Source: Morinoia aosen (lineage: Eukaryota > Arthropoda > Malacostraca > Amphipoda > Talitridae). Taken from it: DNA of 64,000 nt. The notes under the pieces were generated by a model. That model was not told where the DNA came from. It saw only the letters and a program-made list of their open reading frames with translations, and did no database searches. Of the stretch, positions 1-9,050 are shown in pieces; the first letter of the stretch is position 1; each line of letters starts with the position of its first letter. Location of the stretch: positions 35,195,891-35,259,890 of the forward strand of contig CM059573.1 of assembly GCA_030386875.1 (NCBI GenBank), read 5' to 3'. The translations under genes and the position numbers were made by a program.

Positions 1-2
1 GG

Positions 3-269
3 AAGGGTTATTTGCCAAATTTCACTAATGAGTTATTCATTGTATCCGAAATACTGTCTACTGAACCAATTACTTATAGATTAAAAGATATGGATGGTGA
101 AGAAATAAAAGGAAGTTTTTATGAACAAGAACTATCAAAATATACTAGTGATGTTTATGCAATTGAGAAAATTCTCAAGAAGAGTAAAGGAAAACTTCTG
201 GTCAAGTGGAAAGGTTATGATGAACCTTCATGGATCTCAGCAACTGAACTTAATGTCAGTTCAGAGTGA
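3..269 (+). CDS. Integrase C-terminus (chromodomain), Polinton/adintovirus-like, partial
   Basis: The frame is open at the left edge, so this is only the C-terminal part of a larger protein. Seen: an SH3-like stretch running from GYLPNF to a G-SFYEQEL motif, followed by a chromodomain-like segment (VYAIEKIL...LLVKWKGYDEPSWI) and a TGA stop at 267-269. Known: integrases of Polinton/Maverick and adintovirus-type elements are retroviral-type DDE enzymes that insert viral DNA into the host chromosome and often end in a chromodomain that reads histone marks. The capsid and protease genes directly downstream on the same strand support that family over a Gypsy chromovirus integrase. The catalytic core lies outside the window. 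No internal stop is seen in the visible part. Confidence 0.72.
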   Translation, partial: KGYLPNFTNELFIVSEILSTEPITYRLKDMDGEEIKGSFYEQELSKYTSDVYAIEKILKKSKGKLLVKWKGYDEPSWISATELNVSSE

Positions 270-305
270 ACTTATATTAAGTTAAAGTCTTTTTGAATTT
301 TTCTC

Positions 306-316
306 TTTAAAAAATG
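306..316 (+). promoter_or_regulatory. TTTAAAAAATG start-overlapping promoter motif 1
   Basis: The exact 11-mer TTTAAAAAATG; its last three bases are the start codon of the gene beginning at 314. The same 11-mer recurs at four other viral gene starts. A promoter role is inferred from this placement and from analogy to start-overlapping late promoters of large DNA viruses. Confidence 0.6.
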
Positions 317-1426
317 GCGTTGATTGATATCAAAACTAAATCAGATTTACTAAACTTAGCAAAGAGTTTGAAAAAGCAATTCACAAATGATAGAATAATC
401 GAACAAGATTTATACCATGATGTTAAAAAAGTTTACAAACCATTGATTGAACCTTTATCTAAAATTGTTGACGAAACTAAACAAACTAGGTTGGCAATAA
501 AAGATTTACCTCATGAAAAACTTGAATCTATCCAAGGAAAACCTGTTGAGAAACTAGCTTTGCCATCTTCTGAATCCAACACTGTAGTTGGGCCTATCGC
601 ATTGAATTTCTTGCGTTTTGAATGGAAACATGGAAATGAGTATGACAAAGCTTATGAAATTCGTTGGGATGGAAGTAAAGTTATGCTAGGAAATAAAAAG
701 GTAGATATTTTGGGTAATGATTTGAAAATTGGAGATAGAATATACGAAGGCAAAACTGGATTATGGGAATTATTAACAAAGCAAAATCCTATTGATTTTA
801 GGGACGAAGATAAAAATAATTATTATGATATGCTGTATTCAACTGATGCTTATTTGAAGGATGACGGTACCATAAAAGCAAATAGGGGTGAGAAATATTC
901 TAAATTTACCAAACCCTTCTATCGAATAGTTCAACGAAAAAACGCTCAAGCTGCAGTTGAAACAATTAGATCAGCAAGTCCATCAAGTCGTGAATCAAGT
1001 CGTGAATCAAGCCCTGAACCAAGTCTTTTAAGAAACTCAAGAATAGTAGAATCTTCAATTTTCAGTCGACACAAAATTCCTTCAACAAGTCAGAGACCAA
1101 TTTTCGACCCGTCACTAAGGTCTACTTTTAGACCAACTCCTACTCCTATACCTTCTCCTACATCTTCTCCTATACCTCCTCGTCATCCTCACAGAGAGGA
1201 TTCAGACGTTTCAGGATCAGGTATTATTGTATTACCATCTAACATCAATGATCTTGTAAAATGACACCAGTTATTGTTCGGTTTGTTTACCGCTGGAAAT
1301 ACAGGAGTTTTTAATGAATTGCAAATACTTACGCATGAACTTTTAAAGCAAGGTCTATTAAATACTGCTGAAGTAAAGGTGTTTGATGATTTATTGTTTA
1401 AAAAATGGAATCTCAAAGCATTGTAA
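314..1426 (+). pseudogene. Unknown viral structural-type protein, one in-frame stop
   Basis: ATG at 314 lies in the TTTAAAAAATG motif. The frame runs 316 codons to an in-frame TGA at 1262-1264 and then stays open, with family-like sequence, to TAA at 1424-1426, so the intact gene probably had about 370 codons. Seen: a charged helical N-terminus (residues 1-85), a globular middle (about 90-215, rich in aromatic residues, with GPIALNFLRF and GLWELLT motifs) and a Ser/Pro/Arg-rich tail (about 220-300). I recognise this as a protein that accompanies integrase, penton and capsid genes in Polinton-like elements of insects, but I do not know its function. Its 3' end overlaps the next gene start at 1405 in another frame, typical of compact viral layout. 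Confidence 0.55.
1397..1407 (+). promoter_or_regulatory. TTTAAAAAATG start-overlapping promoter motif 2
   Basis: Exact 11-mer; the ATG at 1405 opens the penton-like gene. It lies inside the 3' end of the preceding gene. Confidence 0.6.
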
Positions 1427-2105
1427 TTAGTGAAAGAAAAAGTGACATAAGTATAAACTTTAGTCCAGCAATAGAATTGAACCAAAAATAAATTTCACGA
1501 AATGGCACTGGTTGGGTTAGACATGTATCATTCTATTCCTAACATTGATGAAAATAATAATAAATTGTATTATGAATTAAATTGTGTTGAAAATGTAATT
1601 ACACTTCCAACAGGATGTTATGAAATAGAAAGTATAAACGAATTCATTCAAAAAACATTGGCCGGCTTTATTGAAATCAAAGCAAATACTAATACTTTGA
1701 AATGCGTCCTAGTTCTCCATTCATCTACGTTAAAAGTATTTTTCAATAAAGAAAAATCTTTAAATACAATGTTAGGATTTGGAGAAATTATCTTAGAAGG
1801 TGTTGGAGAACATGAAAGTAAAAATATAGTGAACATAATGTCTGTTAACGCAATACTCGTTCATTGTAGCGCAATTAACGGCTCATACCTCAACGGTTCT
1901 TTGCATAATATTTTATATTCCTTTTTCCCCAAACGTCCCACCAGGATATAAAATTTTAGAAAATCCAAATAAACCAATTTATCTACCGATATATCAACCT
2001 TTACTCTATGATTTGAGAACTTTGCTTACTGATCAAAATGGACATGCTCTGAATACTAGAGGTGAAGAAGTAACTGTTCGATTACACCTAAGATCTAGAA
2101 ATTGA
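1405..2105 (+). pseudogene. Penton-like minor capsid protein, frameshifted
   Basis: The start is ATG 1405 in the repeated promoter motif. The first frame stops at 1489-1491; similarity continues in another frame from about 1490 to 1951 (149 codons from ATG 1502) and then, after a second shift near 1935-1945, to TGA 2103-2105. Seen: a tract around SIPNIDENNN, a YEIESINEFI segment, and a C-terminal block ending in GEEVTVRLHLRS. Known: insect Polinton-like elements encode a single jelly-roll vertex (penton) protein with this motif order next to the major capsid gene. Here the assignment rests on recognised motif order and gene position, not on an alignment. Two frameshifts make it a pseudogene. 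The shifts sit in homopolymer-rich sequence. Confidence 0.6.
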
Positions 2106-2125
2106 AATAATTTGATAAAATTATC

Positions 2126-2136
2126 TTTAAAAAATG
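2126..2136 (+). promoter_or_regulatory. TTTAAAAAATG start-overlapping promoter motif 3
   Basis: Exact 11-mer; the ATG at 2134 opens the major capsid gene, 28 bases after the penton stop. Confidence 0.6.
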
Positions 2137-3402
2137 GATTCTTTAAGATGGAATGAAAATATTAAAGTTGATGAATCAATTGAAAAAAATTGAAACGCAT
2201 AACAATGAACCACAAATAGGTACTGATTTGAATCGTGAACATAATGATATCAAGATCATTATCCAGAATCAAGATCAGTTTGTATAACCTAGTAAAAGTT
2301 TTATATATATAGAAGGAGCTTTGAATGAAGAAGATGGAAGTGATTATAATTTTAAAGATGAAAAAATAACAATAATCAACAATGGATTAATGCATTTGTT
2401 TGATAGAGTTTCTTACAGAATTGGAGATGAAGAAATTGAAGGTTATAGTTACCCTGGAATTACAACAACTCTAAAAGGATTAGTTAGCTATCCCCGAAAT
2501 GTTAAAGGAAACATGATATTTTTCTGGAGCGTCGATACTAAGAAGAATGAAAAATCAAACGAAGGATTTAGCGATCGAAATGACTACTTAAGTTCAGCTA
2601 ATGGGAAATTCAGCGCTGCTATCCCACTTGAACATGTGTTTGAATTTTGTGAAAATTATAAGAAGGTAATTTATGGAGTGAAACATGCTCTGACTTTAAG
2701 AAGAGGTGATAATTCTAATGCTATATTCAAATCAGATGAGAAAGATGCAAACCAGCAAGATAAAGTAGTTGATGGTAAAATTACTATTACAAAATAATTT
2801 GGAATATGCCAGCTTACAAACTGTCTGATGAGTATAAAATAAAGCTATATCGTCAAATTAAGGATAAAGTAACATTACCTATTCCTTATTTGAATAGACA
2901 ATTGGAACAAACAATTGTAAACTCTCAACAGAAATTCTTAGATTGGACTTTAACTCCAAATTCAGGAACTCAAAGACCTCGATATATAATTTTAGCGTTC
3001 CAAACTAAGAAAGCTAATTCACAAGCTGTAAACAATGCAATTTTCGATCATTGTAACTTGACGAATGCATATGTTCAGCTGAATAATGAACGATACCCTG
3101 ATCACAATTTACAGATTGATTTCGATTCTAACAATTATGCTATAGCTTATAAGATGTTAATAGATTATGTACCTAATGAAAATTGTGCTATCGAATACAG
3201 ACACTTTAAATATTTGTATCCCATCTATGTGTTTGATATCAGCAGACAAAATGAACGTATCAAGGAAACTACAATTGATATTAAAATTAAAGCAGAATTT
3301 AAAACCAATATTCCTGATGATACACATGCATATGCACTGATTCTATCTGACAGAGTAAATCGATTGCAATCTGACGGTGATAAAATGAGTTTAAACTACT
3401 AA
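2134..3402 (+). pseudogene. Double-jelly-roll major capsid protein, broken
   Basis: Three frame segments make up one gene of about 420 codons: ATG 2134 to about 2190, then a shifted frame to 2797, then a third frame from about 2790 to the TAA at 3400-3402. An in-frame TAA also interrupts the second segment at 2285-2287. Seen: PRYIILAFQTKK, FDHCNL, YVQLNNERYPDHNL and a C-terminal DDTHAYALILSDRV block, the hallmark order of the insect Polinton-like major capsid protein. Known: such proteins trimerise through two jelly rolls to form the icosahedral shell (PRD1/adenovirus lineage). Position between penton and protease genes fits. Two frameshifts and one nonsense codon mean no full-length product from this copy. 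Confidence 0.65.
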
Positions 3403-3429
3403 AAATTAAAATATATTCACATAATAATG

Positions 3430-3440
3430 TTTAAAAAATG
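3430..3440 (+). promoter_or_regulatory. TTTAAAAAATG start-overlapping promoter motif 4
   Basis: Exact 11-mer; the ATG at 3438 opens the zinc-ribbon/hydrophobic protein gene. Confidence 0.6.
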
Positions 3441-3824
3441 TATTGTGTAAGGAGTAAGAAGAAAACTGATACTGATAATCCTCAATATTTAATTACAAAG
3501 AACAATAAGATACTGGTCAGAGGTATGTGTATTATTTGTGAAAAGACAAAGACTTCTTTTGTTTCTAAAAATACTGCGACGAAAGGGGGTTTTATATTTA
3601 CAATTCCAGCTTTATTAGCTGGCCTTGAGGCTGCTGGCTCTTTGGCTGGAGGTGCTGCTGCAATAGCATCCGCAGTTAATAAGAAAAAAGCTGACGATAA
3701 ACTCTTGTCAGAAACTAAAAGGCACAATGAAGCAATGGAAAGTAAGAGAGGTTCAGGTATACGGATAACTCCGAGAAAAAAACCTTCTGGAAAGGGTCTC
3801 TACTTGAAACCACCAAAGAAGTAA
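3438..3824 (+). CDS. DUF5679-like zinc-ribbon protein with hydrophobic segment
   Basis: 128 codons from an ATG within the promoter motif. Seen: an N-terminal zinc-ribbon-like module (residues 2-35) of the DUF5679 type, with CIIC at 31-34 but only one cysteine of the first pair (C3; position 6 is Ser where Cys is expected). A Gly/Ala-rich hydrophobic stretch follows at about 52-80, then a basic tail with RHNEAMESKRG and a GKGLYLKP motif. Known: Polinton-like elements of insects carry this combination just before the protease. A membrane-active or minor-virion role like adenovirus pVI is only inference. The frame ends where the protease frame becomes recognisable, so the two may once have been one polyprotein separated by a frameshift near 3800-3830. 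The missing cysteine suggests decay. Confidence 0.55.
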   Translation: MYCVRSKKKTDTDNPQYLITKNNKILVRGMCIICEKTKTSFVSKNTATKGGFIFTIPALLAGLEAAGSLAGGAAAIASAVNKKKADDKLLSETKRHNEAMESKRGSGIRITPRKKPSGKGLYLKPPKK

Positions 3825-4231
3825 TACCTAACCAACCATTATCTAAACATGAAATAGAATACTACATAAATATATTGAAAATTCCGAATTTTCGAGGTAT
3901 TTACATGAGAGATACTTTACCTAAACAACCTCTAGAAACGGAATGCGGAATCCTAAATTTAGACACTGAAAAAGGATTAGGAACGCATTGGACTTGTTGG
4001 TATAAGAAAGATAACATATGTTATTACTTTGACAGTTATGGTTTGATTTATCCAATTGAATTTAAAGACTACTCAACAGATTGTGTTGACATAATTTTCT
4101 TTACTTTCAAATTCCAGAAAATAGGTGATGTAATTTGTGGACATTCATGTCTAGAAATGCTGAAGCGTTTAGAAAATGAAAGCTTTCATGCAATTCTTTT
4201 AGATCTGTATAAAACCCCAACTAGTTTTTAG
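3824..4231 (+). pseudogene. Adenain-type cysteine protease
   Basis: The open frame runs to TAG 4229-4231 and has no promoter motif or convincing ATG; protease-like sequence begins at about 3830 (PLSKHEIEYY). Seen, numbering from the TTG at 3875: catalytic His38 in GTHW, Asp53 in YYFDS, oxyanion Gln81 and Cys88 in CGHSC. The seven-residue Gln-to-Cys spacing equals that of adenovirus protease (Q115/C122). Known: these ULP1-fold proteases mature capsid precursors inside the particle. All active-site residues are present, so the domain itself looks intact. Lack of its own start suggests it was fused to the upstream zinc-ribbon protein and separated by a frameshift. That makes it a broken gene part rather than an independent one. 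Confidence 0.68.
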
Positions 4232-4258
4232 AAAATAAACTACAGTTAATTTTTTTTC

Positions 4259-4269
4259 TTTAAAAAATG
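4259..4269 (+). promoter_or_regulatory. TTTAAAAAATG start-overlapping promoter motif 5
   Basis: Exact 11-mer with ATG at 4267, at the head of the long coiled-coil gene. An indel just after the ATG moves the main reading frame. Confidence 0.58.
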
Positions 4270-5588
4270 TATTGTGGAATATTTATGCAGCAAAGTTGGT
4301 CTTTTTACCTTCCTGTAAAGAAAATCATGAACATGAAAATAGTGAAAATATTTCTGATGGACTTTTGCAGAATGTAGAGCAAATAAAAAGTTTACTTGAA
4401 GATTCTAATATAGAGTCATTGAAAGACACAATTGAAGCTCTCAAAAATGAAAGAACTGAATTGGAATCAATTACAAACGAGTATGATGAGAATTACGTAC
4501 CTCTGAAAACAGATTTACAAGTGAAATTTTCTGATGTAGACTCAATCGTTAAATTCTTAGAGACGTTAATTTATGATTTATCTGAAAAGTTCGTTGCTCT
4601 TGAACCAAAAATTGTTTCAAATGATGAACGACTTTCAAGCATAGACTCAACATTGATGAAGAAAATTGATGAAATTGATACTAAATTTGAAAACATTGAT
4701 TCAAACATAACCAACCTAACAGACGTAAAAATTCCAGAGATTGGGGACAAATTGAAGAGTCTAGAGTCGGGTATTGAAACTAGAATTGATGAAAAGCTGT
4801 TAGCTAAAGAGTCAGCATTAACCGATCAGATTAAAGGAGTTGAAGCTAAATTTGAGCTTGTGGACTCTAAGATAACCAATTTGATTGATGTTAAAATTCC
4901 TGAGATTCAAGAGAATTTCAAGAATCAAGAGTCAGTTATAGAAAATCAAATGGATGAAAAACTGAAGACTTTAGAAACTAAAATCAATGATCAAATTGAT
5001 TCAAAGAACAAATTAATAAGTAATAAAGTTGAAGAACAAGAAATTAGTATAATTAATGTTGTGAATGAAAAAGAAATGAGCTTGCAGACATCACTTAATG
5101 ATCAAATTGAAGAAAAGCTGAAGAGTTTAGAATCAACACTGAACAATACTGTTGAAGAAAAAAGTAAAAGCTTAGAGGCACATCTAACTGATTTAAGTGA
5201 TAGAAACCTTTTTGTTATGGAAAGAACAGTAGCCTTAGCACCCTCGTTTGTTGAAGTTGACAATAAGCTGAAAAATTTAGAGTCAACCATAACCTCATCC
5301 AGCGAAGAAAAATTCAACGATCTTAACAAAATTATAATGGAATTACGAGCAGAGTCAGTCCCATTAAGAAAAATAGAAGAACTAGCTAAGAACTTGAGTG
5401 ATGTAGAAAGTCTTTTCCAGGAGTTTTCAAGAGACATTATTTCAAATCAGAATGAAATCAGTCAGTTCAAATTAATGCTTCAGAATGAAACTGATAAAAA
5501 TGTAAAATTAAACCAGGAAGTGGAAAGTTTGAGTGCCCGAGTAAACAATTTGATATCTATGAGAGTTAGAGAAAATTTAGAGAATTGA
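4267..5588 (+). pseudogene. Long coiled-coil (fibre-like) viral protein
   Basis: A frame of about 438 codons (4272-5588) without internal stops; its natural start is probably ATG 4267, out of frame by one base because of an indel at about 4270. Seen: after a short hydrophobic N-terminus (residues 1-15) nearly the whole protein is heptad-patterned and charged, with degenerate repeats of the form ESxIxxQIDEKLKxLE every 25-45 residues (about 130-320). No Cys or enzyme motif stands out. The repeat pattern resembles trimeric fibre stalks or phage tail-fibre shafts. A receptor-binding or vertex-fibre role is inference from shape and position after the capsid genes. The frame is otherwise long and clean, so this is the least damaged large gene of the virus block. 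Confidence 0.5.
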
Positions 5589-5597
5589 AAATTCTAT

Positions 5598-5608
5598 GTA
5601 TAAAAAAT
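5598..5608 (+). promoter_or_regulatory. TATAAAAAATG variant promoter motif 6
   Basis: One base different from the 11-mer seen at five other gene starts; the ATG at 5606 starts the last viral gene. Confidence 0.45.
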
Positions 5609-6303
5609 GATAGGCGTAAATATTTTTGGACAAGGAAAAAAATCATTTTTTATCTTCACAACCAGGACCTCCTGGAATAGGTTTTCAATATCTTGATGAA
5701 GATCAAAATTTCGATTTGAATAATAGAAAACTTGCAAATATTTCTTTTCCAATCGAAGAATTTGATGCTACGAATAAAAAATATGTTGACGAAGATTTGG
5801 AAAATTTGAGGCTTCATCTCAGAAAATATATAGAGGTAAGAGAAAATCTTATCAATGAAAATTATCAGTTCAGAAGTGATTCCATCCAAACATCTATAGA
5901 TGAGAATACTACAGGTTTTCAAGAAAAACTCAGGGAAATTATGACAAATCTCGATGAACATAGTAGAATATCTGAGGAAAAAATAGAGGTGATTCGAACA
6001 GGTACTTTAGAACATACAGACTTTTTGAAAAATGAGATAAAGAGGTTGGAAGAAGAGGAAATAAAAAGTGTGAAATTAGACTATGCAAATCTCGAGAGAG
6101 TATTCAACGATATGAGTTCATACATTGAAACATTTAGAAATAATCTTCATGAACAGGATAGAGAAACTATCATAAATACAAATGAAATAGAAAAATTGAA
6201 ACAGTCATCGCAGAAATTGGAGGATGATTACGCTGAGATAAAAAACAGATTAATATCGTTAGAGAATACTTTGAGAAGAGAAACCGTTGAACCGTTGAAC
6301 TAA
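5606..6303 (+). pseudogene. Short collagen/fibre-like coiled-coil viral protein
   Basis: ATG 5606 starts a frame that shifts at about 5635-5655; the main frame then runs to TAA 6301-6303 (about 220 codons). Seen: a short GPPGIGF collagen-like tract followed by a segment with the pattern fDLnnrKLaNIsfPieefDATnKKYVDe, which resembles the N-terminal part of tail-fibre-like proteins, then a coiled coil of charged heptads to the end. Known: similar proteins occur next to the long coiled-coil gene in insect Polinton-like elements. A role as second fibre or adaptor is inference. The frameshift near the start inactivates this copy. Confidence 0.45.
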
Positions 6304-6582
6304 AAATGGTTTTCTGAAATGTTCCTGAATGGAGTAAAATTTATTTCATATGCTACATACGGTTAGATTAAGAAAATAGGAATTTATATCTAAAATACAC
6401 TTAGTAGTTTGTCTAAGTCGCTTCTGCTTATAAAAAGTACAATTTGTCAACGAATGAATCTTCTATGTAATTTTGCACTAATGAATTTTCATTTGAAGTA
6501 TTTGAATCTCCCTCCATTTACTTCGTGACGTATATCCAGCTTCTCCTGGAATTTTATTGCAGGTCCATGTAACCATGAAAAA

Positions 6583-6675
6583 GCCCGATCTTTATCTCGG
6601 GATTCGAACCATCAACTGTGATCCCATTCATAACACAACCCCAACGCGTTAACCACTCGACCAAATAGATCTACT
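6583..6675 (-). tRNA. tRNA-like sequence (Ser/Leu-type A and B boxes), degenerate
   Basis: On the minus strand an A-box-like GGTCGAGTGGTTAACGCG is followed about 35 bases later by a B-box GGTTCGAATCCC. A partial acceptor pairing GATCTAT/AAAGATC is visible, but the T stem pairs poorly. It is a tRNA pseudogene or a tRNA-derived promoter rather than a confident functional tRNA. No anticodon could be assigned. Confidence 0.35.
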
Positions 6676-6857
6676 TTACTATGGAGAATTTTTGTCTATT
6701 TCCGCTAACTTTTTCTTAATATTGAAGAAAAATGCTTCGATTTTTTACAATTCATAGTCATGTTAAAACTTTCTTTTTTTTCATTCGTAAAAGAGAAAAA
6801 ATAGAAAATATTTAATTTACGTATCAGCCCTTCGTTTTGTCAACATAAGAAGTGTGA

Positions 6858-6938
6858 TATTTGGCGGGATTCGAACCCGTGATATCTTTGCATTACGATT
6901 TTGCTGCTGCGCCTCAGACCACTAAGCTACAACATGTG
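6858..6938 (-). tRNA. tRNA-like sequence, degenerate
   Basis: On the minus strand an A box (TAGCTTAGTGGTCTGAGGCG) and a strong B-box arm (CGGGTTCGAATCCCG) are spaced as in Leu-type tRNAs. Four of five T-stem pairs form, but neither acceptor nor anticodon stem folds well. It lies about 270 bases from another tRNA-like sequence in the same orientation. Confidence 0.38.
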
Positions 6939-7402
6939 AAAGTTGCGTGAAATTGTTGTGTATACATTTTAAATGTGTCTTCGTTATATAAATTATATCG
7001 TTTTAACATCTCTGTTCAAGATTCTATTTATAATTTTAAATTCAATTTTGTTTGTTTTCAATAGTTTCTTATGTAATTGTTCAGACGTAATCATATATGA
7101 TTGATATTTGACAAGTCTACCACGAAATCTCAGTTCATTTTTTATGTACGCTTTAGAAAAAATAGTTGAACGGGAAATTAAAATTAATTTCGAACAATTT
7201 TTGCAAATAAGGAAAATGATAAAATGGAAGTAGTTTTTATTGATGAAACCCTTGTGGTTAGATTAGGAAAATCGAAATTTATATCTAAAAGGGACATAGT
7301 CGTTTGTGTAACTAATTTTGGCTTATGAAACTCAAAAATTCGTCGAAGAATGAATCTTTTTGAAATTGTTTTTCAAATAATTTCAATTATGAGCTAATTG
7401 GG

Positions 7403-7975
7403 GTGAATTCTGCCCTGATTGGTATTGTGCTTACTACTGTTATCAACAGACTTGATACTACAATGCCTCCCAAAATCAAACTTCCTTATGACCCCGGAGG
7501 AGGTAAAAGCAGTGTCAAGGGACAAGTTACCCGAGCCTACACTCGACCTATATCAGAGTCAGAGAAATCTGAATTCAATAATGCTAGGAAACCTAACTAA
7601 AATTACCTCGTGAAAACCTCTACTCCTAAGAGTAAATCACAGCCAGCTCCAAGACGAGAAGCCCCAAGGGCAAACCCTAACAATGGGAGCCCAAAGCAAA
7701 AGAATAAAGGACCATATAACAATACATCTAAGAGAACATTAGAGAGCAGTCAAGAGTTTTTGGACTTGCAGTGTAAAAAGAAGAGGGAAACACAATGTCT
7801 CTGACTCAGAAATGTCTCAGCACAATGTGTCATTGCTCAGTGAGTCACATCCCTCAGGAGTTATTTCTAGCAATGATTCTCTTTCTGAATCAACTATGGT
7901 AATTCCAAACAATCACGAAGAGCAAAACAAAACTTTCAATGCCCTGCAGGGCTTATAGAATTATTCTGACATTAA
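7403..7975 (+). pseudogene. Remnant of a basic, low-complexity ORF (retroelement gag/ORF1-like)
   Basis: Two short frames (7403-7600 and 7610-7804) and further coding-like sequence to about 7960 read as one damaged Lys/Pro/Ser/Asn-rich protein (e.g. PKIKLPYDPGGGKSS, then TPKSKSQPAPRREAPRANP). There is no CCHC knuckle or enzymatic motif, so the family is not recognised. The composition resembles the N-terminal part of LINE ORF1 or Gag proteins. Stops separate the pieces, so it is not a working gene. Confidence 0.3.
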
Positions 7976-8320
7976 ATTATTGAGCACTTATTTAATTCAA
8001 CGTGGAGCGGTGACATTGCACTTCACTCGACTCGTCGACACTTCGTTTGAACGGCACGGCCAGATCTAAGATTGTCGTACCAGTAACCAGTACGCTAACA
8101 GTGGTGCTAGATTTCGGGCTAGCAATGTTCCCAAATTTTAGCGCTGCTATTGGTCCGTTTCCATGACGTCACATGCACACCACTCGATTTCCCAAAAGAC
8201 TGGTTTGCTGCTACCTCCTTTACGTATACCGTGCGCATGACTCAGGAGCGTGCTGAGGAGTGAATCAGGGTAGTTTCAATTTAGTGGTTGTGTAATGTAG
8301 ACTAGATGCTGTGCCTTCAT
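7966..8320 (-). repeat. Dispersed repeat, inverted copy of 62900-63245
   Basis: Read on the minus strand, this stretch matches 62900-63245 over about 340 bases. Shared blocks include GAGGTAGC(A/G)GCAAACCAGTCTTT, a GTGACGTCA core, CCCGAAATCT and TTAAATAAGTG. Homology stops sharply near 7966. It could be the promoter end of a mobile element: it is CpG-rich and holds a CRE-like TGACGTCA. Confidence 0.55.
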
Positions 8321-8689
8321 GGTTAGGACTTTAATGTTTAGCTATCAATAGCAAGAGTGCAGTTTACGTGATGTTAAATTCATTTAAGTAACTGGAGCCA
8401 ACGTGTTACCTTTTTTATTTGGTAAATAGGGTTTCAACAACTATATTTTCGGAAAGAAAACATTCATTCCGCTTCAAATTTAACCGAACTACGCGTAGAT
8501 AAACGGCCTTCATACCTCCATGACTTACAGAGTAGACATAATTTGTGGTACAACTCATTGTAATTCAGTTGTTCAAGAATTAATGGTCCATAGAAATCTA
8601 TATTCAGCATTCGCCATATTCGAGTTCTTGTGCAGTGAAGGGCATGAATAATAGGCGTAACAGACCTTGTTGTGAATGCATTGATGAGA

Positions 8690-8845
8690 ATGGCGACTAA
8701 AGACCGACCGGGGCTCCAGCTCCAGCCCCGGCCATTTTTGCTGACCTCGGCCCCGGCAAGCCCCGAAAATTTTTGCAGACCCCGGCCCCGGCCCCGGCAA
8801 AACAGGGTTCTAAGCCGGGGTTTTGGCCGGGGTTTTTAGTTTTTT
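8690..8845. repeat. GC-rich CCCCGG repeat block
   Basis: A degenerate run of GGCCCCGG/CCGGGG units in otherwise AT-rich DNA. A related piece with the same neighbouring word (GAATGGCGAC) lies at 23365-23425. It abuts the outer end of the foldback element and may be its subterminal part. Confidence 0.5.
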
Positions 8846-8867
8846 TACTACACCTTTTTCACTTCAA

Positions 8868-9050
8868 ATTAATCCAAGTCAAGTTCAATTTAATCCAAGT
8901 CAAGTTCAATTTATCCAAATCAAGTTCAAATTAATCCAAGTCAACTTCAAATTAATCCAAGTCGATTTCAAACTAATCCAAGTCGAATTCAAATTAATCC
9001 AAGTCTAGTTCAAACTAATGCAAGTCAAATTCAAATTAGTCCAACCTGAA
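8868..9050. repeat. 21-bp minisatellite (left foldback terminus)
   Basis: About nine units of a 21-base repeat near AATCCAAGTCAAGTTCAATTT. Because 21 is a multiple of three it gives a false open frame with a heptapeptide repeat. Inverted copies lie at 20228-20336 and 21130-21212. Confidence 0.8.

Larger units (their letters stand above)
6358..7390. repeat. Direct repeat pair flanking tRNA-like sequences
   Basis: About 130 bases at 6358-6490 recur in the same orientation at 7255-7390, starting GGTTAGATTA and ending near GAATGAATCTT. The units are about 895 bases apart and diverged. Between them lie two tRNA-like sequences and AT-rich DNA without open frames. This is probably the noncoding end of the integrated virus; a terminal inverted repeat could not be found inside the window. 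Confidence 0.5.

Noticed and set aside
1189-1485. 98-codon minus-strand frame
   Set aside because: Antisense to two viral genes; no domain.
5102-5437. 111-codon minus-strand frame
   Set aside because: Mirror of the coiled-coil gene; Ser/Leu-rich antisense artefact.
8823-9008. Heptapeptide-repeat frame
   Set aside because: Product of the 21-bp minisatellite.
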